The translations under genes and the position numbers were made by a program. DNA of 64,000 bases. Source: Thermoproteota archaeon. Its GTDB lineage: Archaea > Korarchaeota > Korarchaeia > Korarchaeales > Korarchaeaceae. Positions 1 to 8,314 of the stretch are shown in pieces (position 1 is the first letter of the stretch; each line of letters starts with the position of its first letter). The notes under the pieces were generated by a model, which saw only the letters and a list, made by a program, of their open reading frames with translations, was not told where the DNA came from and made no database searches. The stretch lies in the NCBI GenBank assembly GCA_027492205.1, contig JAOZFN010000006.1:7369-71368 (forward strand), written 5' to 3'.

Positions 1-959
1 CCCATCTTCGCCAGCTCGGCGCAGAGCCGCATGCCGGCGGCGGTCCTTCTCCCGCCCCATCCCCTCACCCCTATCACGTTGAGCCTGCTGAGGCGCCTGG
101 CCACCGACCGGGGATCTCCTCCGACGTTGTAGAGCCCGTCGGTGATCAGGACGTACCTCTTGTCTGGCCTCTTGATAAGGGCGCCCTGCTTCAGGGCCAC
201 CTCTAGGGCCCCCCTCATGTTGGTGTAGCCAAGCGGGGCCAAATCCATTATCTCCTCGATCACCCTCTCAATGGGGGTCTTGTCCCTCACCCCCTTTAAG
301 ACGAAGGGCTCCGTGTTGAACGCGACGATCGCGTACTCGTCCGCCCTCATGAGGTGAGCTGCGACGGCCGCGGAGAGCGCCGCGGCCGCGATCTTGCCCC
401 CCGTCATCGAGCCGCTTGCGTCCAATATTATGACGGCCCCGCGGCTCCGCTCCACCCTCCTCACCCCGACGACGTCCTCGTAGGTGAGTTCCTTCAGGCT
501 CTTTCCGCTGGAGATCAGCCTCTGTATGGTCTCCTCGACGTCGAAGTCCATGCCCGGCTCGTACCTCGTCAGAACGCGCATTGACCTGCCGGACGCGAGC
601 GAGGCGATCCTCACCCCGCTCCTCAGCGCGACCTTGCTGAGGAGGGACCTGAACCTCCTCCTGAGCTCGGGGTTGAGGTGCCACCTTATCTGTCGGTAAA
701 GCCTCATGCCGGCCGCCGGGTTCCTCTCCAAGGACCTGAGGAAGGTTCCCTCCAGCCCACCCTCTGAGATCGCCCTGGCGACGGCCACGCTGCTCAGGGC
801 TGCCAGAGAGATGAGCTCACCCAGAGAGCCCGACGACGCCGCCGAGGCGGCCCTGGCGTACAGGGACTCGTAGTCCAGCTCAATCTCTCGCCACTCGCCC
901 GGCCTGGGCTCAGGCTCGCTAGGGACTCCGGAGGTGCTCGGAGGCGGGCTGAGCGTCAT
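1..959 (-). CDS. VWA-domain protein (partial, C-terminus off window)
   Basis: I read this directly from the reverse strand; the ORF track lists only a shadow frame here. The ATG at 959 opens a frame that stays open to the window edge (319 codons). After an N-terminal helical region of about 175 residues comes a von Willebrand factor A domain with the metal-ion-dependent adhesion motif DASGS and a downstream TNMRG segment supplying the conserved Thr. It starts 21 bp after the stop of a MoxR-type AAA+ ATPase. MoxR-VWA pairs are known as chaperone-like systems that use ATP to mature or insert cofactors into partner proteins. The partner is not identifiable from the window. The C-terminal end is missing. 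Confidence 0.82.
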   Translation of the reverse strand, partial: MTLSPPPSTSGVPSEPEPRPGEWREIELDYESLYARAASAASSGSLGELISLAALSSVAVARAISEGGLEGTFLRSLERNPAAGMRLYRQIRWHLNPELRRRFRSLLSKVALRSGVRIASLASGRSMRVLTRYEPGMDFDVEETIQRLISSGKSLKELTYEDVVGVRRVERSRGAVIILDASGSMTGGKIAAAALSAAVAAHLMRADEYAIVAFNTEPFVLKGVRDKTPIERVIEEIMDLAPLGYTNMRGALEVALKQGALIKRPDKRYVLITDGLYNVGGDPRSVARRLSRLNVIGVRGWGGRRTAAGMRLCAELAKM

Positions 960-979
960 CGGGGCGTCGGTCCGCCCCT

Positions 980-1873
980 CTACTCCCGAAAATCCTCGGC
1001 CGCCCCCCGTAACGCCCTGAGAACTAGGTCCCTGATCACGGACTCGACGTCGTCGGTCACGCCGTCGCGGAGTTCAACCCTGGGGCTGAGGACCATGATC
1101 GCGGCGGTGATCCAGTCCCCCTCCGTCGGGTCCTCACAGATCTGCCTCACGACCGATGCGAGGTCTATGGCAGACCTGACGGAGGCGCCCCTCCTTATGG
1201 AGGGGTCGCTCCTGGTCTCCCGAACTATCCTGACGGCCGTGCTGACGATCCTCGAATCCTCGACTCCGCTCCTCAGCCTCACAATCTCCCGCTCCTCCTC
1301 CTCTGACTGGTACTCCAGCCTCACGAGGACGAACCTATCCCTGAGCGCCTCCGAGAGCCTGGTCACGCCGATGCTCTCCTCCGGGTTCTGGGTTGCCACT
1401 ATCAGAAAGCCCTCCCTCGCCCTGAACTCGCCCAGGTGTGGAACCGTGATTATGCCCTCATCCATCACCGGGAGGAGGGCGTTCTGAGCAGACTCCGGGA
1501 GCCTGTTCAGCTCGTTGATGAACAGGACTCCCCCGCTCAGCGCGGCCCTGGTCAGGGGGCCCTCGACGAAGGCCTCCCGCACGTACCCCCTGCTGAGGAC
1601 CATCGGGGGATCCCAGTATCCAATCAGCCTGGCCTCGGTTAGCCTCTCGTCTCCGTCTACCCTAATGAATTCCCTGCCCAGGTGCGAGGCCACCACCTTG
1701 GCCAGGAAGGTCTTCCCCACCCCCACAGGTCCCTCGAGGAGTATGTGCTTTCCGGCCCTGGCGGCGGCCAGTATCCTCCGCAGCTCTTCCCTCCGGCCGA
1801 CCACCTGATAGCGCTGCCTTATCTCCTCGACCTCTGCCACGAGCCCCTCCCTCGCTCCCAAGTCCAACCTCAC
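980..1873 (-). CDS. MoxR-family AAA+ ATPase
   Basis: A 297-residue AAA+ ATPase. Walker A is GPVGVGKT (about residues 48-55), Walker B is GGVLFINEL (about 114-122), and sensor 1 lies in ATQNP (about 160). The insert carrying VPHLGEFRA and the order of motifs match the MoxR/RavA group rather than replication clamp loaders. The next gene on the same strand encodes a VWA protein, the usual MoxR partner, so the two probably work together as a chaperone pair in the cytoplasm. An upstream gap of about 50 bp separates it from deoC. The target of the pair is unknown. Confidence 0.85.
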   Translation of the reverse strand: MRLDLGAREGLVAEVEEIRQRYQVVGRREELRRILAAARAGKHILLEGPVGVGKTFLAKVVASHLGREFIRVDGDERLTEARLIGYWDPPMVLSRGYVREAFVEGPLTRAALSGGVLFINELNRLPESAQNALLPVMDEGIITVPHLGEFRAREGFLIVATQNPEESIGVTRLSEALRDRFVLVRLEYQSEEEEREIVRLRSGVEDSRIVSTAVRIVRETRSDPSIRRGASVRSAIDLASVVRQICEDPTEGDWITAAIMVLSPRVELRDGVTDDVESVIRDLVLRALRGAAEDFRE

Positions 1874-1925
1874 CCGCGCCGCCGCGCGCCCTCAGTTCCC
1901 TACTGCAGGGGCGGGTTAATTACGG

Positions 1926-2600
1926 TTACTCGGGCGCCCCCTCCGCTATCTTAACGCCTGAGCTGGTCCCTATCCTGTTTGCGCCAGCCTCTATCATGGC
2001 AACGGCCTGCTCATAGGTCCTTATTCCACCGGCGGCCTTAACCCCGAGCCTATCGCCCACCAGGTTCCTCAGGAGCCTCACGTCCTCGACCGTTGCGCCT
2101 CTCGGCCCAAAACCGGTGGACGTCTTGACGAAGTCCGCGCCAGCCTCCTCCACCAAGGCGCATGCCGCCTCGATCTCCTCTCGGTTCAGCAGCCCCGTCT
2201 CCAGTATGACCTTCACGACCCCCCCGGGTACCACCTCCCTGAAGGCCCTGACGACCCCCCTCACGTCCTCGAGGACGATGTCGTCCAGGCCGCTCCTCAG
2301 GGCGCCCACGTTGATCACCATGTCCACCTCCGAGGCGCCCTGCCTGCCCACCAGCTCGGCCTCACGCGCCTTGACCTCGGGCAGGTTGGCGCCGAGCGGG
2401 AAGCCCACGACGGAGCAGACCTTCAGGCTTGAACCCCTCGCCAGCCTCGCGGCCAGGGGAACGTAGTACGGGTTCACCACCACCGAGTGGAACCCATACT
2501 TCAGACCCTCTTCCACGAGCCCGGCCACGTCGGACTCGGTGGCCTGAGGCTTGAGGAGCGTGTGGTCGATCATCTTGACGAGCTCACTCCTCCTTATCAT
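1926..2600 (-). CDS. deoC: deoxyribose-phosphate aldolase
   Basis: This class I aldolase splits 2-deoxy-D-ribose 5-phosphate into glyceraldehyde 3-phosphate and acetaldehyde in deoxynucleoside breakdown. It opens with the family signature MIDHTLLKP, and the Schiff-base lysine lies in DFVKTSTGFG. A second conserved lysine is in VKAAGGIR. Its length, about 224 residues, is normal. The track start is a GTG at 2609, but GGAGGGG sits 8 nt before the ATG at 2600, so I prefer 2600. Its start overlaps the end of cmk, suggesting cotranscription. It is the only clear nucleoside-catabolism gene here. Confidence 0.93.
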   Translation of the reverse strand: MIRRSELVKMIDHTLLKPQATESDVAGLVEEGLKYGFHSVVVNPYYVPLAARLARGSSLKVCSVVGFPLGANLPEVKAREAELVGRQGASEVDMVINVGALRSGLDDIVLEDVRGVVRAFREVVPGGVVKVILETGLLNREEIEAACALVEEAGADFVKTSTGFGPRGATVEDVRLLRNLVGDRLGVKAAGGIRTYEQAVAMIEAGANRIGTSSGVKIAEGAPE

Positions 2601-3186
2601 TGAGATCACCCCTCCCGAGCCTGACGTTAAACCAGTAGTCGATGAACCTCCTGACCACGTCGAAGGTCTCGTCCGCGGACAGCCTGGTGGTGTCGAGAAC
2701 TAGGTTGAATGGGCTCAGGTCCTCCCCGAGCCTGAACCCGTAGAGGGAGAGGTAGAGCTTCTTGGTCTCTGCGTCCTTCCTGAGAATGGCCACCTTGGCC
2801 TCCTCAACGCTCGTCCCATCCCTCTTGGCCACCCTCTCGGCCCTGACTCCGAGGTCAGCCTTGAGGAAGATCGCTACCTTGTCGTCGGCCTCGAGCAGGT
2901 AGGCCATGGTCCACGAGTCCAGCACCACGTCCCCCCTCTCCATCGCGAGCCTGATGAGTTCCTCGTCCACCCTCCTGTCGAAGCTCGGGTCCTGCTTCCT
3001 GAGCTCCATTGCGCGCTTACCACCCTCCCTCTCCCACCATCCAGGGTCGCTGAGAGCCTCTTCACCGCCAATGAGCTTTTTGAGGACGTTTCCGCCGGAG
3101 ACGTAGTCCAGCCCGTAGTGGGCGGCGAGCCTCCTTGCCAGGGTGCTCTTACCAGTTCCGGTGAAGCCTGTGAGGCATATCTTCAA
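2584..3186 (-). CDS. cmk: archaeal-type cytidylate kinase
   Basis: A P-loop kinase of about 200 residues, expected to phosphorylate CMP/dCMP. The N-terminus holds the Walker A-like GFTGTGKST, followed by YVSGGNV, the archaeal Cmk counterpart of the NMP-binding segment, and later AKRDG in the lid region. The track start at 3258 would overlap tsaD by 55 bp. The TTG at 3186 (reading MKICLTGF) leaves a 17-bp gap after tsaD and puts the P-loop at the very N-terminus, as in relatives, so I use it. The 3' end overlaps deoC. An adenylate-kinase-like specificity is possible but less likely. Confidence 0.8.
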   Translation of the reverse strand: MKICLTGFTGTGKSTLARRLAAHYGLDYVSGGNVLKKLIGGEEALSDPGWWEREGGKRAMELRKQDPSFDRRVDEELIRLAMERGDVVLDSWTMAYLLEADDKVAIFLKADLGVRAERVAKRDGTSVEEAKVAILRKDAETKKLYLSLYGFRLGEDLSPFNLVLDTTRLSADETFDVVRRFIDYWFNVRLGRGDLNDKEE

Positions 3187-3203
3187 GGCTCGGGCACCCG
3201 GAG

Positions 3204-4214
3204 CTAGGAACGATCCCTCAGTATTAAGCGCAACTCCTCGGGCCCTAAGAGCTTCCACTCGACCTCGTCAGGCCTCCACCTCGGCTTGATCGCGCTATCC
3301 TCCACTCCGAGGGGACCGAACTGGGCGTAGGCCAGAAGGGCCGTCCAGGCGATCATGGCCCCGTTATCCCTGAGGTACTCTGGCGGGGGCACCAGCATCC
3401 TGGCGCCCCTGGCCTCGCACATGGTCCTGATCTTCTCCTGGAGCCTGGGCGAGGCGGCTACCCCCCCCACAATCAGGACCTCGTCCCGACCCGTTGCCGC
3501 GAGGGCCCTCTCGGTCACCTCTGCTAGCATGGAGAAGGCGACCTCCACGAAGCTCCAGGCCACGTCGTCCCTGTCAGCTCCCTCCCTGAGCCTCCTCTCG
3601 ACCTCCGTGACGATGCCGCTGAACGAGAGGTCCATGCCCTTCACGGTGTAAGGCAGGTCGACCCAGCCTCCCTCCACGCGATCCAGGTGGGGGCCTGCCG
3701 GAAAGGGGAAGCCCAGAAGTCGGCCCACCTTCTCCTGAGCGTTGCCCAGGCCTATGTCTAGGGTCTCACCGATGATCCTGAATCCCTTCTCGCGGTGAAC
3801 CATGATCTGCGTGTTTCCGCCCGAGACGTAGACCACCAGGGGATCTCTAGCCCCTGTAACCAGCCTCCCGATCTCTATGTGGGCTATCGGGTGGTTCACC
3901 CCAACTAGGGGGACGCCCAGGCGGAGCGCAAGCGTCCTGGCTGCCACGGCGCCCACCTGGAGCGGCTGGCCCAGGCCGGGCCCCTGGGCGAAGCCGACGA
4001 GGTCAACGTCACCCAGCGAGATGTCAGCCCCCCTCAGGGCGGTCTCGATGACGGACCTGGCATTCCTCGCGTGGTGCTCCGCAGCCTCACCCGGCTTGAG
4101 CCCGCCTTCGGGGGACTTGAGGACGGACCTGGCGTTGGCCAGTATCTCACCCTCTGAGGTCGCCAGGCCCACGCCGAAGGTGTGGGCGGTGGACTCAATC
4201 CCCAGGGCGATCAA
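3204..4214 (-). CDS. tsaD: tRNA N6-threonylcarbamoyladenosine transferase Kae1/TsaD
   Basis: A 336-residue ASKHA-fold protein that transfers the threonylcarbamoyl group to A37 of ANN-decoding tRNAs, as the catalytic subunit of KEOPS. It starts with GIESTAHTFG. The metal-binding histidines lie in NHPIAHIEIG (H108 and H112), and YVSGGNTQ forms the glycine-rich nucleotide loop. It is not fused to Bud32, unlike several euryarchaeal forms, and no Bud32 is in the window. Its ATG overlaps the stop of the YrdC-domain gene by 4 bp (ATGA), so the enzymes for the first and second steps of t6A synthesis are translationally coupled. Confidence 0.96.
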   Translation of the reverse strand: MIALGIESTAHTFGVGLATSEGEILANARSVLKSPEGGLKPGEAAEHHARNARSVIETALRGADISLGDVDLVGFAQGPGLGQPLQVGAVAARTLALRLGVPLVGVNHPIAHIEIGRLVTGARDPLVVYVSGGNTQIMVHREKGFRIIGETLDIGLGNAQEKVGRLLGFPFPAGPHLDRVEGGWVDLPYTVKGMDLSFSGIVTEVERRLREGADRDDVAWSFVEVAFSMLAEVTERALAATGRDEVLIVGGVAASPRLQEKIRTMCEARGARMLVPPPEYLRDNGAMIAWTALLAYAQFGPLGVEDSAIKPRWRPDEVEWKLLGPEELRLILRDRS

Positions 4215-4843
4215 GCGCCCCCAACCACCTCCTGGAACTTCTTCAGGATCTCCTCGAAGGGGACGGGCCCCTGCCTCACGAGCTCCGGCCTGCCGGAGGT
4301 GAGGTCCACGACCGTGGAGGCCGGCCTCCTGGGGAGGGGGCCGGCGTCTATTATAAGGTCGGCATCGGGGAGGGCCATCATAGCCTCTTCCGGCGTGTAG
4401 GCGGGGGGCCTTCCGCTGATGTTGGCGCTGGTGGCGGTTATGGCCCTCCCGAACCTCTGAACCAGCTCGATGGCTATGGGGTTGTTTGGGATCCTCATGC
4501 CTATCGCCCTGGGGTTCACCTCATCCGGGACCTTCTCGGTCTTCGGCAGAATGAACGTGACGGCCCCGGGCAGGAACTCCCTCATGAAGCTCTCGAGCCT
4601 CTCATCAAAGACCGCGTAGCGGGCCATCATCTCGAAGTCGCCTACCGCGATCGTGAGCGGGTTGCTCCTCGGCCTCACCTTGACCCTGTAGACCTTCAGC
4701 ACGGCCTCCCTGTTCTCCGCGTCGGCTGCCAACCCGTAGGTGGTGTCTGTAGGGTAGATAACGAGGCCGCCCCTCTCCAAGACCTCTACCGCGATCCTGA
4801 ATCCCTCCTCGCTGCACCCAGATCTCGCTATGATCCTGCGCAA
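4211..4843 (-). CDS. tsaC: threonylcarbamoyl-AMP synthase, YrdC/Sua5 type
   Basis: A YrdC-domain enzyme that makes threonylcarbamoyl-AMP from Thr, bicarbonate and ATP for t6A. Visible motifs are YPTDTTYGLAADA, KVRPRSNPL and ITATSANISG. It lacks the C-terminal Sua5 extension. The track begins at an ATG at 4873, but that ATG touches a TATA-like GTTAAATTAAT (4874-4884), so a transcript from that box would start inside the ORF. A TTG at 4843 preceded by GGGAGGGC fits a leadered start and is used here. The first 10 residues are therefore uncertain. It is coupled to tsaD. Confidence 0.88.
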   Translation of the reverse strand: MRRIIARSGCSEEGFRIAVEVLERGGLVIYPTDTTYGLAADAENREAVLKVYRVKVRPRSNPLTIAVGDFEMMARYAVFDERLESFMREFLPGAVTFILPKTEKVPDEVNPRAIGMRIPNNPIAIELVQRFGRAITATSANISGRPPAYTPEEAMMALPDADLIIDAGPLPRRPASTVVDLTSGRPELVRQGPVPFEEILKKFQEVVGGA

Positions 4844-4873
4844 CTGCGCCCTCCCGGCTTTCGAGCACTCCAT

Positions 4874-4884
4874 GTTAAATTAAT
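4874..4884. promoter_or_regulatory. shared TATA-like element (tsaC / map)
   Basis: GTTAAATTAAT lies between the divergent tsaC and map genes. Its centre is about 32 bp before the map ATG and about 36 bp before the TTG proposed for tsaC, so it is placed to serve both. Confidence 0.55.
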
Positions 4885-4910
4885 CATCGCCGCAACTCGG
4901 AAGCCGAAAG

Positions 4911-5816
4911 ATGGGGTTCGACCTCCCGCCAGAGTACGTAGAGTTGGGCAGGTTCGTGGGCTCTCTCCTCGACAGGGTCGTTCGAGAGATCAGGCCAGGG
5001 GTCAAGCTCCTGGAGGTCGCAGAGTCGATTGAGTCGGAGATAAGGGAGGCGGGCTACGAGCCTGCCTTTCCCGTCAACCTCTCAATCAACGAGGTTGCGG
5101 CGCACTACACCCCGCCGCCAGAGGACGATGCCGTCGTCCCCGAGGGCGCCCTCCTGAAGGTCGACGTGGGCGCCCGACTCGGCGGCCTCATCGTAGACGC
5201 CGCCAGGACGGTCGACCTCAGCGGGAGCTACGGCTCGCTTGTGGAGGCGGCGCGTGCTGCCCTCGAGGCCGCGGGCAGGACGATGGCCCCGGGAGTCCCG
5301 GTAAAGGCGGTCAGCAGGGCCATCTACGATGAGATCAGGTCAAGGGGACTTCAGCCGATCGTAAACCTCGCCGGGCACAAGATATCCGAGTACAAGCTGC
5401 ACGCTGGCGTCGACGTTCCGAACGTCCCCCAGAGGCTCAGCCTCTACAAGTTCAGGGTGGGCGACGTATTCGCCGTGGAGCCGTTCGTGACTACCCCCGA
5501 GGGCTCGGGCTTCGTGTTGGAGGCGCACCCTGGGCACATATTCTCGTATGCCAAGAACGTCCGAACCTCGGACGTCGCCGAGAGGAGGGTCATGGCCGCC
5601 GCCAGAGACACTTTCAAGAGGCTGCCGTTCTGCGAGAGGTGGCTTATTCCGATCACGGGCATGAGGGTGGAGTACGCCATCAGGAGGCTCGTGAAGAAGA
5701 GGGGGCTGCGGGAGTACCCGCCGCTCGTCGAGTCTAGAGGGGGGCCGGTGGCCCAGTGGGAGGACACGTACGTGGTCACGGAGTCCGGGGCGCTGCCCCT
5801 CACGAGGGGGGGATAG
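4911..5816 (+). CDS. map: methionine aminopeptidase, type II
   Basis: Removes the initiator methionine from nascent proteins. The pita-bread metalloprotease ligands are all present: D85 (KVDVGA), D96 (VDAARTVD), H156 (AGHKI), E190 (AVEPF) and E284 (QWEDTYVV). The spacing and the insert between H156 and E190 fit the archaeal/eukaryotic type II enzyme, and the 301-residue length is typical. A TATA-like element 27-37 bp before the ATG suggests a short-leader transcript. The hjc ATG lies 2 bp after its stop, so the two are probably one transcription unit. Confidence 0.95.
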   Translation: MGFDLPPEYVELGRFVGSLLDRVVREIRPGVKLLEVAESIESEIREAGYEPAFPVNLSINEVAAHYTPPPEDDAVVPEGALLKVDVGARLGGLIVDAARTVDLSGSYGSLVEAARAALEAAGRTMAPGVPVKAVSRAIYDEIRSRGLQPIVNLAGHKISEYKLHAGVDVPNVPQRLSLYKFRVGDVFAVEPFVTTPEGSGFVLEAHPGHIFSYAKNVRTSDVAERRVMAAARDTFKRLPFCERWLIPITGMRVEYAIRRLVKKRGLREYPPLVESRGGPVAQWEDTYVVTESGALPLTRGG

Positions 5817-5818
5817 CA

Positions 5819-6238
5819 ATGCCCCGACGGGGGTCCCAGGCCGAGAGAGACCTGGTCAGGCTCTTCTGGAGGCAAGGGATCGGCGCGGTCAGGGTGGCCG
5901 GGAGCGGCTCGACGGGCCTCCCCTCCGCCGACGTAGTGGCGGGTGGGCCCGGAGGCCTCGCCGTGATAGAGGTGAAGACCACCTCGTCGGACAGGGCCTA
6001 CGTGCCCATAGGCGAGATAGAGTCCCTCGAGAAGCTGTCTCGAGCCCTCGGAGCATCTGCCTGGGTCGTCGTGAAGTTCAAGAAGCTTAAGAGAGGGGTT
6101 TTCTTCGCCCTCCCGCTGGAGGAACTCGAGGTGTCGGGGGCGGGAGCACAGGTGACCCTGGAGTTGGCGGAGAGGAAGGGAATAAGAGCAGAACTCTTGG
6201 CCCAGAAGCTGTCAGGCAGAATATCCGAGCTTGAGTGA
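5819..6238 (+). CDS. hjc: archaeal Holliday junction resolvase Hjc
   Basis: A 139-residue nuclease that cuts four-way DNA junctions in recombination. It carries the restriction-endonuclease-like active site: E9 (AERD), D38 (SADVV), and E51 with K53 in IEVKTT, plus the glycine/serine loop GSGSTGLPSAD. The track extends the frame upstream to 5756 inside map; the ATG at 5819 gives the standard Hjc N-terminus (PRRGSQAERDL) and the expected length. It follows map by 2 bp. The downstream gene endA is convergent. Confidence 0.93.
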   Translation: MPRRGSQAERDLVRLFWRQGIGAVRVAGSGSTGLPSADVVAGGPGGLAVIEVKTTSSDRAYVPIGEIESLEKLSRALGASAWVVVKFKKLKRGVFFALPLEELEVSGAGAQVTLELAERKGIRAELLAQKLSGRISELE

Positions 6239-6247
6239 CCTTGGCGG

Positions 6248-7348
6248 TCAGGGCTTGTACCACTCGAGCTTGTAGCTCAGAATCGAATCCCCTGCGACCA
6301 CAGATACGACCAGGGACTTCCTCACGCTTGTGGCGATCCTGCCAGCCCTTATCAGCTCTACGGGAGTTATTTTGGACTCCGCTCGTCCCACGAGGCACAG
6401 GTAGGGGGCGTGATCTATTCCGGGCCCCCTCTCATACACCATGAAGTCAGATCCGTACTTGGAGGCCGGCTTGGCGACGTAACCCAGGTCCCTCCACCTC
6501 TTGAACACCAGATACCTGGCCTCCGCGTCCCTTCTAACCTCTGACAGGATTCTCCTCAGGTCGTCGGCCGACAGGCTCCCGTTAGGAGACTCTACGTCGA
6601 GAACCCCCGCCTCGACGAGGTAGAGCGCCTCGAACAGGGACATCTGAAGCGGAAGTCGGTAGGGGGTTTTCGGCCTCGGCTTCTCGACCCCTATGTGGTG
6701 CCCCCAGAATCCGCCCGCGTAGAGGGCGTCGGCCTTCTCGGGGTCCCAGACTATCACCCTGTCGTGGGTGAGCCTGCCGGTCACCCTCAGGCCCTCTGGG
6801 ATCCGGGGGGGGCCTATCGGCTGCGGGAGGAAGCCGGTGGCCTCGTAGTACGTGACGTTCATCTCGTCGTCTACGACGGCCATCACGAGGCTCTTCCTCA
6901 GCCTCCCAGCGTACTTGACGTAGTCTAGAAGCTCGGAGTGGGTGATCGGCTCGTCCTCTGAAAGGGGGAGAACCAGGGACTTGGCAACGGATCTCCCTAT
7001 TCGCCCACCGCGCGGGTAGAGGCGCAGGAAAGGTGTGGCCGGCTCGACCCGGAGCACCCTCCCGTGCTTCCTGAGGTCGCTGTAGACGAGGAACCTCAGG
7101 AAGTCCTCGGGGTTGGACCTCGCGATGAGCTCGATAAGCTCCGGGGTCTCGACCGATTTCCCGCGATCCACGACCTTCAGCACTCCCTGACGGGCCAGCT
7201 CGGCTGCCTCTATCAGGGTCAGCCGGAGGGCGCCCTCCTCGAGCGAGCCGTACCCCTTCTCCGCCAGCTCCGCCAGCTCAGAGAGCTCTCCGGTGACGAC
7301 CACCCGCTCGTCCCCGAGCGATCCCTGCAGGGTTCCCAAGGGGATCAC
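6248..7348 (-). CDS. endA: tRNA-splicing endonuclease, duplicated alpha2 form
   Basis: Excises introns from precursor tRNA by cutting bulge-helix-bulge motifs. The 366 residues hold two related units. The C-terminal one keeps the catalytic triad Y305 (SDFMVYE), H313 (DHAPYL) and K344 (SVRKSLV). The N-terminal one has the same fold pattern with LRKSLVMAVVD but no complete triad, as in the two-repeat homodimeric enzymes first known from Euryarchaeota. The start may be GTG 7348 or TTG 7339; GGGGAGGTG favours the TTG. It overlaps the Gfo/Idh gene by 4 bp. Confidence 0.9.
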   Translation of the reverse strand: MIPLGTLQGSLGDERVVVTGELSELAELAEKGYGSLEEGALRLTLIEAAELARQGVLKVVDRGKSVETPELIELIARSNPEDFLRFLVYSDLRKHGRVLRVEPATPFLRLYPRGGRIGRSVAKSLVLPLSEDEPITHSELLDYVKYAGRLRKSLVMAVVDDEMNVTYYEATGFLPQPIGPPRIPEGLRVTGRLTHDRVIVWDPEKADALYAGGFWGHHIGVEKPRPKTPYRLPLQMSLFEALYLVEAGVLDVESPNGSLSADDLRRILSEVRRDAEARYLVFKRWRDLGYVAKPASKYGSDFMVYERGPGIDHAPYLCLVGRAESKITPVELIRAGRIATSVRKSLVVSVVAGDSILSYKLEWYKP

Positions 7349-8262
7349 CTCCCCGAGAGAACCAGCGAGAGGACCCTCTCCACCGCGTCTAGGTTGAGGT
7401 CGGGCTCCCTTCCCTCCCTGACGTGCTGAACGAAGTACGCCAGCTCCTCGGCTAATGGCTCAGACCACCTGGTTCGGAGGATTGAGGACCTGTCTGACCT
7501 GTCCAGAATCACAGTCTGCCTCAGATAATCCAGCTCGGCGCTCCCCCTCGACCCGGAAACGCGGACCGCGCGGTAGCTTATGGGAGTGAGCCAGTTCGCC
7601 TCTATGACCCCAACCACGCCGCTGGGATACTCCATGATGTACAGCGCCACATCTTCAGCCTCGTTCCCAAGTACGGAGCGCCGGAAGGCCCAAACACTCT
7701 CTGGATCCTCGTTTAGCAGGTCGAGTTGAACGTAGGCCTCGTGCACGCCCAGGTCCAGCGAGACCCCGATCTGCCACTTCACCTGCCTCTTGGGGGACCT
7801 TCCTATCCTCTTCCCGGAGACCACGTACAGGTCCCCAAGCTCCCCCCCTTGGACGAGCTTCTTGAGGAGCCTGTAGCCCGGATTGAACAGCTCTATGAAG
7901 CCGGGTACCACCAGTGCCCCGGCCTTGGAGGCTGCGGATCGGAGGGCCTCGAGCTCGCTCAGCGAGGTGGCCACGGGCTTCTCCACGAGAGCGTGCGCCC
8001 CGGCCTCCAACACCTCGGTGGCCGCCTCCACAAGCTTCTGGGGGGTGACCACAACGCTCACCGCGTCCAAGTCGGCGCGCTCCACCATCTCCCTGGCGGA
8101 CCCATACGCCTCTATCCCGTATCCCTCCGCGACGGATCTCGCGAGCTGCAGGTCGATGTCGGAGACCGCGACGAGTTCAACCCCCGCAAGGGTCCGGTAT
8201 ACGCGGGCGTGGGCTCGGCCAAACCAGCCGCATCCAACAACGCCCACCCTCACCTTCCGCAT
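7345..8262 (-). CDS. Gfo/Idh/MocA-family NAD(P)-dependent oxidoreductase
   Basis: An N-terminal Rossmann fold begins immediately with RVGVVGCGWFGRAHARV, followed by the family motif EKPVATS containing the conserved lysine, and a C-terminal alpha/beta domain with SLDLGVHEAY. These are hallmarks of sugar or inositol dehydrogenases and related NAD(P) oxidoreductases. The substrate cannot be read from the sequence. The track start (8481) runs back through the divergent UbiA gene. The ATG at 8262 gives the normal family N-terminus and lies about 27 bp from a TATA-like element, suggesting a leaderless message. It overlaps endA downstream by 4 bp. Confidence 0.82.
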   Translation of the reverse strand: MRKVRVGVVGCGWFGRAHARVYRTLAGVELVAVSDIDLQLARSVAEGYGIEAYGSAREMVERADLDAVSVVVTPQKLVEAATEVLEAGAHALVEKPVATSLSELEALRSAASKAGALVVPGFIELFNPGYRLLKKLVQGGELGDLYVVSGKRIGRSPKRQVKWQIGVSLDLGVHEAYVQLDLLNEDPESVWAFRRSVLGNEAEDVALYIMEYPSGVVGVIEANWLTPISYRAVRVSGSRGSAELDYLRQTVILDRSDRSSILRTRWSEPLAEELAYFVQHVREGREPDLNLDAVERVLSLVLSGR

Positions 8263-8284
8263 CTCGGCGAGCGTCCCCTCAGGC

Positions 8285-8292
8285 AATATAAA
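8285..8292. promoter_or_regulatory. shared TATA-like element (Gfo/Idh / ubiA)
   Basis: AATATAAA lies exactly midway between the divergent ATGs at 8262 (minus) and 8315 (plus). Each start is about 26-27 bp from its centre, the archaeal TATA-to-start distance, implying leaderless transcripts both ways. Confidence 0.6.
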
Positions 8293-8314
8293 GTGGCGGA
8301 GCCGACTGGGTCCG

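Noticed and set aside
268-684. Minus-strand ORF of 138 aa in the track
   Set aside because: Composition is Arg/Gly-rich shadow sequence. The real gene is the VWA frame (ATG 959) with an intact DASGS motif.
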